From Kiloniella sp. EL199 (GTDB lineage: Bacteria; Pseudomonadota; Alphaproteobacteria; Kiloniellales; Kiloniellaceae), in the NCBI RefSeq assembly GCF_900313065.1, contig NZ_OMPU01000010.1, forward strand, positions 372,001 to 436,000: 64,000 bases of DNA. The letters are read 5' to 3'. The position numbers and the translations under genes are program-made. The notes below the pieces were generated by a model. It searched no databases. It saw only the letters and a list, made by a program, of their open reading frames with translations, and was not told where the DNA came from. Numbering within the stretch: position 1 is the stretch's first letter; every line of letters begins with the position of its first letter. Shown here piece after piece: positions 35,541-43,761 of this stretch.

Positions 35541-36140
35541 TTAGTAGTGGGGCGGAGAGAGTATCCAGAGGACTTCTGCCTCTTCCGCGCCATTGTTATA
35601 GGTTTTGTGCGGATCTCCGGGATTGATGCGAAAGCTGTCACCAACACCGAGTTCATAGGTGTCTTCCCCGATTTCAACCGCGATGGTTCCTTTTATGACG
35701 TGTCCGGAAACTTCAACCTTTTCCCGGGTAATCTGTTCTTCACCTGTTGCTGATCCCGGCTCAAAACGCCCCATAATCAATTCGACGTCACCGCTAAGAT
35801 CGGGGGACATCAGCTCTTCGACCATGCCGGATCCGGTAAAGCTGAGGCGACGACGACTGCCTGCACGCACAACATGAGCCTTCTCGGTTGGATCTGCGTC
35901 ATTTTCACCGTGGAAAAACCATGAATTTGAGATTTCAAGTGCTGCAGAGATTTTGTTGAGAATGGGAATGGAAACCGCAGAGATACCGCGCTCGATCTGA
36001 CTGACGTAGCCAACAGATTTACCGATTTTTTCAGCCAGTGTTGTCACCGACATGCGTTTGGCCTTGCGCAGATCCCGGATCTGCCCACCAACGGTGACTG
36101 ACTCTTCTTCCAACTCGTTCTCTACTTTGGGTCGCGCCAT
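35541..36140 (-). CDS. XRE-family regulator with cupin domain
   Basis: 199 aa. The helix-turn-helix is at about 16-70 (GGQIRDLRKAKRMSVTTLAEKIGKSVGYVSQIERGISAVSIPILNKISAALEI). A cupin_2 domain covers about 125-195 (GHVIKGTIAVEIGEDTYELGVGDSFRINPGDPHKTYN). Such proteins bind a small ligand in the cupin and often control amine or amino-acid genes such as puuR. It is encoded 117 bp upstream of the dehydrogenase, on the same strand, and likely regulates it. The region upstream is very AT-rich. Confidence 0.92.
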   Translation of the reverse strand: MARPKVENELEEESVTVGGQIRDLRKAKRMSVTTLAEKIGKSVGYVSQIERGISAVSIPILNKISAALEISNSWFFHGENDADPTEKAHVVRAGSRRRLSFTGSGMVEELMSPDLSGDVELIMGRFEPGSATGEEQITREKVEVSGHVIKGTIAVEIGEDTYELGVGDSFRINPGDPHKTYNNGAEEAEVLWILSPPHY

Positions 36141-36322
36141 AACTTACCAAACTCTTCTAACCTGTTTGCATAATAGAGGCAGAATTAAATGAAAAAAGAT
36201 AGCAAAAATTTCATTTTAATGAAAAAAATATGTGAATTTCATATGATTTCATAATGGTGTTTTAAGTTTTATTCTTTTGAAAATATTACATAAAATTATG
36301 TTTTTGGCTTTTTATGCGAAAT

Positions 36323-36361
36323 GAAAAAAAAGCCCGAAAGACATGAAAATCCTTCGGGCCG
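36323..36361 (-). terminator. Terminator of the racemase operon
   Basis: On the minus strand, GCCCGAAGG and CTTTCGGGC form a stem followed by eight T's. It lies 130 bp past the racemase stop and ahead of the XRE gene. Confidence 0.85.
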
Positions 36362-36490
36362 TGAAAATGCTTTGGAGTCAGCGCACAGCGTTTTAATCCT
36401 GTTTTGATTCTGGCAAGTAGGCATGTCAGGTGAAAACAGATGCTCCAAAGCGGGGAAGAGGTTTGTTCGGGAACCTCTTCAAACTCGAGA

Positions 36491-37288
36491 TCAATTTGAA
36501 AAACGATCCTTGTAGCGTAGAGGCGTTGTGGCATTGTGCGCCATGGTCGCAAGGGTTGTCAGGTCGAATACGGGCAATCCCGTTTCCCTTTGAATTCGAT
36601 GGGCGTAAGGCGGCATATCAGTACATTCCAGAACCAGTGACTTGGTATCGGGCGCCCGTGCCAGCAGTTTTCGGGCAGCATCGAGAACTTCATCTTCTAT
36701 TCTTTGCAGATCCATATCAGTACGTTGGTTTTTTAGAATGACAGTCGAGAATTCAGGTTGATCCTCCATACCCTGTATTTCCACAGGAATATCGGCAGCT
36801 CCTACCGCCGCAAAGTGGGCAGGGGTAAGTCCCTTACTATTGGCGGTGAGCACACCCACCGGGGCTTTGCAGCCTGTCATATTCCAAACCAATGGGATCT
36901 GGATCAGGCTGGAAGCAAAGACCGGTACATCCACTGCTGCGGCGAGTTCTTTTTGATAGAGCGCTGAAAAACCGCAGCTACTCGTAATGGCCCGCGCGCC
37001 TTCGCGTACCAAATCCTTAGCCGCCGTAATAAAGCGATCTCGTAAGGCAGCATCCGGAGCATTAATAAGTTTTTGCACCGTGGCGCCTTTAATCGTGTGA
37101 TAGAGCACAGGGAAGGATAAGCCTGCCGGATTTTTGATATGGCCAGATGGCTTGGGGAAATAACTTTCAAGGCAGATAACCCCGATGGAAACACCATAGA
37201 TATTCCGATCACCACGTGTTCTATTACCTAAAGTTGGATGCCCGATATTATTGGCCTTTTGTCTCGTGTTTTTTGGTATCTGTGGCAT
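36491..37288 (-). CDS. Aspartate/glutamate (hydantoin) racemase family protein
   Basis: 265 aa of the Asp/Glu/hydantoin racemase superfamily, which use two cysteines for deprotonation and reprotonation. The two are in TSSCGFSALYQ near 106 and LECTDMPPY near 220. The N-terminal region (GVICLESYFPKPSGHIKNPAGLSFPVLY) is unlike MurI and more like hydantoin or maleate-type members. It is the last gene of the TAXI-TRAP-DadA operon, 45 bp after the flavoprotein gene, suggesting interconversion of amino-acid enantiomers before oxidation. Confidence 0.85.
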   Translation of the reverse strand: MPQIPKNTRQKANNIGHPTLGNRTRGDRNIYGVSIGVICLESYFPKPSGHIKNPAGLSFPVLYHTIKGATVQKLINAPDAALRDRFITAAKDLVREGARAITSSCGFSALYQKELAAAVDVPVFASSLIQIPLVWNMTGCKAPVGVLTANSKGLTPAHFAAVGAADIPVEIQGMEDQPEFSTVILKNQRTDMDLQRIEDEVLDAARKLLARAPDTKSLVLECTDMPPYAHRIQRETGLPVFDLTTLATMAHNATTPLRYKDRFSN

Positions 37289-37333
37289 GTTAATTCACTA
37301 TTCAAATTTTGTGTTTACTTATTTTATTATGCT

Positions 37334-38575
37334 TTATTTTCTGGTGAAACGTTCAGGCTTAAAGGCAGACAAGTCTGTGTTGATTGGATTGTTCATAACG
37401 ATATCAGCGACAAGTGCGCCAGTTTTGGGGGCCATCATTAATCCGTAATGACTGTGCCCAAATGCGGCGTATAGATTTTTGGAACCAGAAAATTCTCCGA
37501 TACAGGGCAAGCTATCAGGCAAAGAAGGGCGGGTTCCCATCCACGTTTCCGGGGGTGTTTCAGGCAAATTCGGAACCATCTGTCTCGCTAAATTTCCCAT
37601 ACGATTCGCACGGAATTTTGTGGGTGGTTTTTCCAAATCAGCGAATTCAGCCTGTCCGGCGACACGCAAACCATCATTCATTGAAGAGGCCACGCATTTG
37701 TAATCTACATCCATGATAGAGTGCGTCAGGGCTACACCCGGATCTTTGAACATGGCGTGATATCCACGTTCATACTGCAAAGGAATGTCGTACCCAAGAG
37801 GCTTTAGTAATTCTGTCGACCATGCTCCGGCAGCAATGACAACATTGTCCGTAACAATCTGTTCCTCTGTTGTTTTCACGCGCCACTGATCACCTGTTTG
37901 TCGGAGGTCAAGCACATTTGATCTTGTGATCGCCCCCCCCATAGAGAGAAATTTATTGGCAAGGATTTCGCCAATTAAGCCGGGTGAAGTTGCTCTTGCC
38001 TGTCCTTTTATCAGGATTGCAGCTTTGTAATTATGGGTAAGAGCAGGTTCCAGTTTTTGTAATGCTGAGGCATCAACTCGCTCAAGATCAGCCCCTTTTT
38101 CTTGCCTGATTTTATATTCCAAACTGGAAAGATCTGCGGCGTTGGCATTGCGATAGGCGTGGACATAGTAACTATCTTGAATGAGATGTTCGTATCCTGT
38201 GTCTTTGAGGTGTGTGCGATAACGCTGGATATTGTCTTGATTAAGAAGTTCCATCGCCTCGACGGCGGCATGAACATGTGGTGGCTTGGCTTGGGAAAGA
38301 AATTTTAATGCCCAAGGAATGAGCTTGGGTAGATGCGAGAAGTCAACTGATACAGGGCCATTGGGATCCAATAGCCATTTGGGTATGTTTTTCCAAACGC
38401 CCGGCATTGATTGTGGGATGATAGACCAGGGCGAGATAACTCCCGCATTTCCGTATGAGGTTCCTTGTCCCGGGGCATCACGATCAATCAGTTGTACCTT
38501 GGCCCCGGCTTCGATCAGGGACAAGCTGGTACATATGCCGACAATGCCGGCACCTATAACTGTTATTTCTTTCAT
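37334..38575 (-). CDS. FAD-dependent D-amino-acid dehydrogenase-like protein
   Basis: 413 aa DadA-like (DAO family) flavoprotein. The dinucleotide motif ITVIGAGIVGICTSLSLIEAGAKVQLIDRDAPGQGTSYGNAGVISP opens the protein. The C-terminal half has WMGTRPSLPDSLPCIGEFSGSKNLYAAFGHSHYGLMMAPKTGALVADI, the usual substrate/flavin region. It oxidises a D- or N-substituted amino acid to a 2-oxo acid; specificity cannot be read. It sits between the TRAP permease and racemase genes. Confidence 0.9.
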   Translation of the reverse strand: MKEITVIGAGIVGICTSLSLIEAGAKVQLIDRDAPGQGTSYGNAGVISPWSIIPQSMPGVWKNIPKWLLDPNGPVSVDFSHLPKLIPWALKFLSQAKPPHVHAAVEAMELLNQDNIQRYRTHLKDTGYEHLIQDSYYVHAYRNANAADLSSLEYKIRQEKGADLERVDASALQKLEPALTHNYKAAILIKGQARATSPGLIGEILANKFLSMGGAITRSNVLDLRQTGDQWRVKTTEEQIVTDNVVIAAGAWSTELLKPLGYDIPLQYERGYHAMFKDPGVALTHSIMDVDYKCVASSMNDGLRVAGQAEFADLEKPPTKFRANRMGNLARQMVPNLPETPPETWMGTRPSLPDSLPCIGEFSGSKNLYAAFGHSHYGLMMAPKTGALVADIVMNNPINTDLSAFKPERFTRK

Positions 38576-38627
38576 CTTTTACGATCTTTACTTAGGCCAG
38601 ATATCTATGATCAAAAGCTTATTGATT

Positions 38628-40850
38628 TTAGGCATTTACTAACGGGCTTTGCTCTCGTTGATTCCATTGCTGAATGAGCACTGGAATAACAATGACGAGA
38701 GACAAAAGATCACTATTTAAACTAGGTGCAACCATCAACAACCCGGCAACCGCCATCAGGAGACGCCAAATTCCTGTGAGGTGGGTAAGGAAGTAACCAG
38801 AAACGGATGTGGCTATGGCAAAAATACCCATAGCACAGGTTATTGTGACCTGAAGGAATGATGACAGACTATAATACTCTGGCAGGACAATCAGCATCGT
38901 CGGTGCATAGACAAAGACCATCGGGACCATAAGCTTGCCAAGACCAAGGGTGAAAGCACTGATGCCAGTTCTAAAGGGGTTTGCCCCTGCAATACCCGCC
39001 GCCGCATAGGCAGAAGCGCAAACAGGTGGCGTAATTTCAGAGATCACCCCGTAATAAAGCACGAACATATGTGTGGCGAGAGGTGGCACACCCAATTGAG
39101 AGAGAGCAGGCTGTGCCACTGAAACGAGCATGATGTAGAGGGCTGTTGTCGGTAATCCTGCACCCATCAGAATGCAGGCAATAGCAATAAGAACAAGCGA
39201 CAAGAATTGTTGTATGGATGCTTGAGTAAAGGCATCGACAGGAATCCAACCCAGAATGGCATGGAGGGTTTCAGCCATTTCTGCAGCACCACCGGTAACC
39301 ATAAAGCCTAATCTAAACCCAACCCCGGTTGTGTTTATGACCCCGACAACAATACCAACGGCTGCTGAAGCAGCACCCACTGCCAAGGCGTATTGAACGC
39401 CAACATGAAGACTGTCAAAAAGTGACCTGAAGCTATGACGTTCTCCTTTGTGGATCATCCCGATAATAATACAGGCAGCTAAAACACCAGCCATAACAGG
39501 TGAGAAACCTTCTCCACTGAGGGCAGACGCTTTCCAGAACACAAAGGCAAGCAAAGCCAGTGGCAAAATCAGGGTGAGAGGTTTTCTAAAGCTTGAAAAG
39601 CCGACTGTAATACAAAGACTAAGGCCAATAAATGCGGCCATATTCGGGGAGTAACCGGAAAAAAGAACAACCAAAAGAGCAATAAGGGGGATGATTGTAT
39701 GCCAGCCTTCTTTCCAAACTCTTATGAGAATAGGGAGTTCCTCTTTGGTGTAGGTCTTGAGGTTGAGCTTTTTAGCGGTGAAATGGACAATAGACATCAC
39801 GCCGATATAGTGCATCAGGGCCGGAATAATGGCGGCAATAACGATCGTCGTGTAGGGAACTTCCAGATATTCAGCCATCAAGAAACTTGCTGCGCCCATA
39901 ATCGGGGGCGTTATCTGTCCACCCGCACTGGCTGCTGCCTCAACACCACCAGCAAAATGGCCCGGATAGCCCATCTTTTTCATGTTGGGAATTGTGAGAG
40001 AACCCGTGGAGACAGTATTGGCAATGGAAGAGCCGGATATCGTGCCAAAAAAGGCAGATGAAACGACGGAAACTTTCGCAGGGCCACCCGTGTAGCGACC
40101 AGCAGCGATCATGGCATTATCGACAAAGAATTGACCAAGTCCCATCCGTTGGGCAACGACACCAAATAACACGAAGTGAAATACGACAGTTGAAACGACC
40201 CAGAGCGTAACCCCGAAAATACCTTCGAATGGGAAGTACATGTTGTTTACGAACTGATACCAGTCCACACCGGGGTGTTGTAATATTTGTACAGGCATTT
40301 GAGGGCCAAAAATCGCGTAGATCATAAAGATCATAATAATAAGAGGCAGAACAAAACCGATTGTTCTTCGAGCGATTTCAAGAACGGCTAGGATAAGTAC
40401 CGAGCCAAAGAAAACATCAAGTCCAGTGGGGTTTCCCTGACGTAACATCTGGCTGGGAACTTCATACCCGATGAGTGAAACACCTTGCCAGCTCACCCAC
40501 AAAAATAGTGATGCGGCAATCGCGAGTATCATGAAGATCCAGTCATAGAGAGGAACGTTGGCAGGTTTAATGAAACCTATCGGATTGTATTCTAGTCGTG
40601 TTTGATTTTTGATGATTGGAAAACCAATGAAAATAAACAGAAACAAACCCGATAGATGCAGACCCATATGAACATAATCCACAGGCGTTCCAAAACCAGC
40701 TGTCCATAAATGATAAAGGGCAAAGGCAACTGTCGCCCAATAGATGCATTTTGTTAAAAGCGGCCCGTTTTCTCTGGTGTTGAGAGAAGTATCATATTTT
40801 CTCTCAATGGCATCCAGAGCTTTCTGGTCGAGTTCGGATTGTAACGACAT
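38628..40850 (-). CDS. TRAP transporter fused permease (TAXI-type), amino-acid operon
   Basis: 740 aa fused DctQ-DctM permease, homologous along its length to the one at 9899-11941. Signatures: GTISGSSIANTVSTGSLTIPNMKKMGYPGHFAGGVEAAASAGGQITPPIMGAASF, then VVGVINTTGVGFRLGFMV and GAGLPTTALYIMLVSVAQPALSQLGVPPLATHMFVLYYG. About 18 hydrophobic segments. It lies after the TAXI gene and 52 bp before the DadA-like gene, so its cargo is probably the amino acid metabolised by those enzymes. Confidence 0.93.
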   Translation of the reverse strand: MSLQSELDQKALDAIERKYDTSLNTRENGPLLTKCIYWATVAFALYHLWTAGFGTPVDYVHMGLHLSGLFLFIFIGFPIIKNQTRLEYNPIGFIKPANVPLYDWIFMILAIAASLFLWVSWQGVSLIGYEVPSQMLRQGNPTGLDVFFGSVLILAVLEIARRTIGFVLPLIIMIFMIYAIFGPQMPVQILQHPGVDWYQFVNNMYFPFEGIFGVTLWVVSTVVFHFVLFGVVAQRMGLGQFFVDNAMIAAGRYTGGPAKVSVVSSAFFGTISGSSIANTVSTGSLTIPNMKKMGYPGHFAGGVEAAASAGGQITPPIMGAASFLMAEYLEVPYTTIVIAAIIPALMHYIGVMSIVHFTAKKLNLKTYTKEELPILIRVWKEGWHTIIPLIALLVVLFSGYSPNMAAFIGLSLCITVGFSSFRKPLTLILPLALLAFVFWKASALSGEGFSPVMAGVLAACIIIGMIHKGERHSFRSLFDSLHVGVQYALAVGAASAAVGIVVGVINTTGVGFRLGFMVTGGAAEMAETLHAILGWIPVDAFTQASIQQFLSLVLIAIACILMGAGLPTTALYIMLVSVAQPALSQLGVPPLATHMFVLYYGVISEITPPVCASAYAAAGIAGANPFRTGISAFTLGLGKLMVPMVFVYAPTMLIVLPEYYSLSSFLQVTITCAMGIFAIATSVSGYFLTHLTGIWRLLMAVAGLLMVAPSLNSDLLSLVIVIPVLIQQWNQREQSPLVNA

Positions 40851-40912
40851 GTTTCACCCAAGTCTTCTACAGCAGAGATTTGTTTATGTTTATTTATTGA
40901 AATTGGTCGTTA

Positions 40913-40942
40913 AACAGGGAGCAAGGTTGTTTGCTCCCTGTT
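40913..40942 (-). promoter_or_regulatory. Perfect 12-bp hairpin between TAXI and TRAP permease genes
   Basis: AACAGGGAGCAA and TTGCTCCCTGTT surround a 6-nt loop, 18 bp after the TAXI stop. The minus-strand tail is only TTTAACG, so termination would be partial. It probably sets the ratio of binding protein to permease; the first TRAP module has a similar device. Confidence 0.65.
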
Positions 40943-40959
40943 ACAAGATCAGTTTGATT

Positions 40960-41970
40960 TTACTTGATCATACCGACTTCTTTATAGAAACGTTCCGCGC
41001 CGGGGTGCAGAGGCACACCGATACCTTCGACACCATCGAGTGCCGTTTCAAGGGTAATGGCTTTACCTTTGGCGTGACCGTTGTCCAAAAGTTTGCGGGC
41101 AGTATCTGACCACATTGCTTTTGTGATCTGATAGATCAGTTCTTCATCCTGATTGGCGTTGGTTACAAGAATACCTGATACAGCAACAGTATTTACGTCA
41201 TAGGTAACGCCGGGGTAGGTACCCGCAGGGATTTTTGACGGAATGTAATAAGGCACTGTTTTGTTCGCCTGTTTTACTTCTTCGTCAGTGAAGGAATAAA
41301 GCTCCATCCCTTTGGTGTTATCCAGCTGGATCATTGCAGCAACCGGCGTTCCTGCAGCGTAGAAATAAGCATCTAGCTGCCCATCAGCAACACGTTCTGC
41401 ACTTTGAGAATTGTTAAGCTCTGCTTCTTCGATATTATCGCGATTAACGCCATAATCCCCGATAATCAGTTCAACCGCGATCTGTGTGCCTGATCCTGCC
41501 TGTGCAATACCAACGCGTTTACCTTTTAGATCTCCGATACCATCAAGTGATCCGCCTTTGGGCATCACAAGGTGAAGATCTTCGGGGTAAAGATTGGCAA
41601 TGATACGAAGGTCCGGTTTGGCGTTTCCTTCGTATTTGCCAATACCTTTATAGGCAAAGTGCAGGGTTGCCGCGCCGGAAAGACCGGCTTCCATCTGTCC
41701 GGCCTGAATAGCGTTTACGTTATGAGCCGATGCATTTGTTGATTGAGCCATGGCGACAAGGCCCGGAACGCCACAGTTACCGCCTTCGCCGCAAGCACGT
41801 GAACCTGGTGGGTTGGATATGGCGTTGGCAATGATGCCTCCAATTGGGAAGTAGGTCCCACCAGCACCGCCGGTCCCAATTCTAAAGAACTTCATTTCTT
41901 GCGCGGATGCAGCACCTGCGAGCATAGAACAGGCAAGAAGAGCACCTGTAATCTTGGTTAAACGTTTCAT
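40960..41970 (-). CDS. TAXI-family TRAP solute-binding protein, amino-acid operon
   Basis: 336 aa periplasmic protein with signal peptide (LLACSMLAGAASAQ). The TAXI core begins MKFFRIGTGGAGGTYFPIGG and contains GSRACGEGGNCGVPGL. The C-terminal 60 residues are nearly the same as in the TAXI protein at 12106-13119. A Thermus TAXI protein is known to bind glutamate/glutamine, which fits the neighbouring amino-acid enzymes; the ligand here is inference. First gene of the operon running down to 36491. Confidence 0.93.
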   Translation of the reverse strand: MKRLTKITGALLACSMLAGAASAQEMKFFRIGTGGAGGTYFPIGGIIANAISNPPGSRACGEGGNCGVPGLVAMAQSTNASAHNVNAIQAGQMEAGLSGAATLHFAYKGIGKYEGNAKPDLRIIANLYPEDLHLVMPKGGSLDGIGDLKGKRVGIAQAGSGTQIAVELIIGDYGVNRDNIEEAELNNSQSAERVADGQLDAYFYAAGTPVAAMIQLDNTKGMELYSFTDEEVKQANKTVPYYIPSKIPAGTYPGVTYDVNTVAVSGILVTNANQDEELIYQITKAMWSDTARKLLDNGHAKGKAITLETALDGVEGIGVPLHPGAERFYKEVGMIK

Positions 41971-42121
41971 TGTATTTCTCCACTGTTGTCATCAGTTCGA
42001 TTGAATCGAAGCTTGTTTTTATGTGTTTTGGAAATAACGAGAATCACAGTGACAAGAATTATTCATAAATACAAATTTGAAATATCTTGGTTTTGATAAA
42101 AATAATTTATATATATTTCAT

Positions 42122-42754
42122 ATGAATTTAAAAAACCTGGCTATTTTCCGCGAAGTAATGCGGACGGGATCTGTTTCTCAGGCGGCCCGTAATCTGAATA
42201 GAACCCAACCAGCTTTGAGCGCGGGTTTGAAAGCGCTGGAGGATGAGTTGGGAATTTCCTTGTTCGAACGTCGGAGCCGTCGACTTATTCCTGTTCCCGA
42301 AGCGCATTATTTAATGTCTGAAGCGACTGATATTTTGTCCCGGTTACAGACAACTGAACAAAATATGCGCTCTATTCGTGATTTTGAAAAAGGCGTTCTT
42401 AGAATTGTAGCGATGCCGGGGCCGTCAGCGTTTTTACTTCCCAAAGTTATCAGTCAGTTCACAGGGGAGCAGGAAAATATCAGAGTGACCCTGACAACAA
42501 GGAGTTCACCACAAGTTCACAAGATGGTCGCAACGCAGAGTTTTGATCTGGGTATTGCTGATATCAGTGGCACAGATCACGAGGATGACTTGTTGAACGG
42601 TGGTGTCATGAAGGGAAACTGTTTGTGTGCTTTGCACAGGGATGATGATCTTGCAAAGGCCTTCATGTCCAAGTGGAATGATGAAGTTCACAGGATTATT
42701 AATTACTTCGAAACCTCGAATATTGATAAGACTGATAATACAGAAAGGCCCTAG
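42122..42754 (+). CDS. LysR-family regulator with shortened effector domain
   Basis: About 210 aa from ATG 42122. The helix-turn-helix is complete (NLKNLAIFREVMRTGSVSQAARNLNRTQPALSAGLKALEDELGISLFERRSRR), and the effector domain proceeds normally to GNCLCALHRDDDLA. It then jumps to AFMSKWNDEVHRIINYFE, which resembles the last helix of a LysR protein. Some 80 residues, mainly effector subdomain II, are missing, with the frame kept. It is divergent from the TAXI operon and would be its regulator; it may now be constitutive or inactive. Confidence 0.8.
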   Translation: MNLKNLAIFREVMRTGSVSQAARNLNRTQPALSAGLKALEDELGISLFERRSRRLIPVPEAHYLMSEATDILSRLQTTEQNMRSIRDFEKGVLRIVAMPGPSAFLLPKVISQFTGEQENIRVTLTTRSSPQVHKMVATQSFDLGIADISGTDHEDDLLNGGVMKGNCLCALHRDDDLAKAFMSKWNDEVHRIINYFETSNIDKTDNTERP

Positions 42755-42778
42755 AGCCATTCTGTACCTCGCAATATT

Positions 42779-43465
42779 TTAAGATTTGAACCAGCGATAG
42801 CTGAAACCAGCGACGAGTGCGCCAAGAAGTGGGGCAATCCAGAATAGCCAAAGCTGTTCAAGTGCCCATCCGCCAACAAAAAGAGCAGGGCCTGTGCTAC
42901 GGGCAGGATTTACCGAGGTGTTCGTGACAGGGATAGAGATCAGGTGAATGAGGACAAGCGCGAGGCCAATAGCCAAGGGTGCAAAGCCCGCTGGTGCCTT
43001 TTCATCGGTGACACCCAAAATGATGAAGAGAAAGAAGAAGGTTAGAAGGACTTCAATAAGGAGGCCACTCATCATAGAATATCCCATCGGCGAATGTTCC
43101 CCGTATCCATTCGAGGCAAAGCCACCAGTTACAGAAAAATCCGGGACACTGCTTGCAATCACATAGAGTAATCCGGCTGCAATAAAGGCACCAGCGAGTT
43201 GGGCAATCCAATAGGGAATGATTTGTCCTGCAGCGAATTTGCCCCCCGCCCACAGGCCAAGAGTAACAGCAGGATTAAAATGCCCGCCGGATATATGGCC
43301 AACAGCATAAGCCATTGTAACAACGGTAAGACCAAAGGCGAGAGAAACACCGACAAAACCAATGCCAAGATCAGGAATACCTGCCGCGAGGACAGCCGAT
43401 CCACAGCCACCGAAAACCAACCAGAAGGTGCCAAGGAACTCGGCACTATATGCTTTTATACTCAT
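42779..43465 (-). CDS. aqpZ: Aquaporin Z-type water channel
   Basis: 228 aa, six membrane helices, with the two half-helix motifs HFNPAVTLG (about 66-74) and [12 protein letters not shown] (about 185-196). The AqpZ start [26 protein letters not shown] is present. The selectivity residues (Phe, His, Thr/Cys, Arg) point to water rather than glycerol. An AAGG site precedes the ATG. Monocistronic. Confidence 0.95.
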   Translation of the reverse strand: MSIKAYSAEFLGTFWLVFGGCGSAVLAAGIPDLGIGFVGVSLAFGLTVVTMAYAVGHISGGHFNPAVTLGLWAGGKFAAGQIIPYWIAQLAGAFIAAGLLYVIASSVPDFSVTGGFASNGYGEHSPMGYSMMSGLLIEVLLTFFFLFIILGVTDEKAPAGFAPLAIGLALVLIHLISIPVTNTSVNPARSTGPALFVGGWALEQLWLFWIAPLLGALVAGFSYRWFKS

Positions 43466-43761
43466 TTTGAAACCTTTCCCGTTCAGCAGGCCAAATTGAT
43501 GTCATACGTGCCCGGAGTTTTGAGCATCATATCCAGCCTCTGAAGTTTATGTGTCGATGACGCACCAAATAATATCACGCCTCTGATGAAAAGATGCTGC
43601 GTAATGATACTTAGTCTTCATCAGGGGAGGGGTGAAAGTTGTTTTGAAAGATTACTTTCACTGAGAAATCACGGCAGGGTCATATCTTGGTAATAGGCAG
43701 GGAGCAGGATGATGAGATCCTATCTTCTTATTCTTCTTCTTGGCGAAAGTGATTTTTTGTT

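Noticed and set aside
36286-36552. 88-codon minus-strand frame past the racemase gene
   Set aside because: It crosses the operon terminator and overlaps the racemase in another frame.
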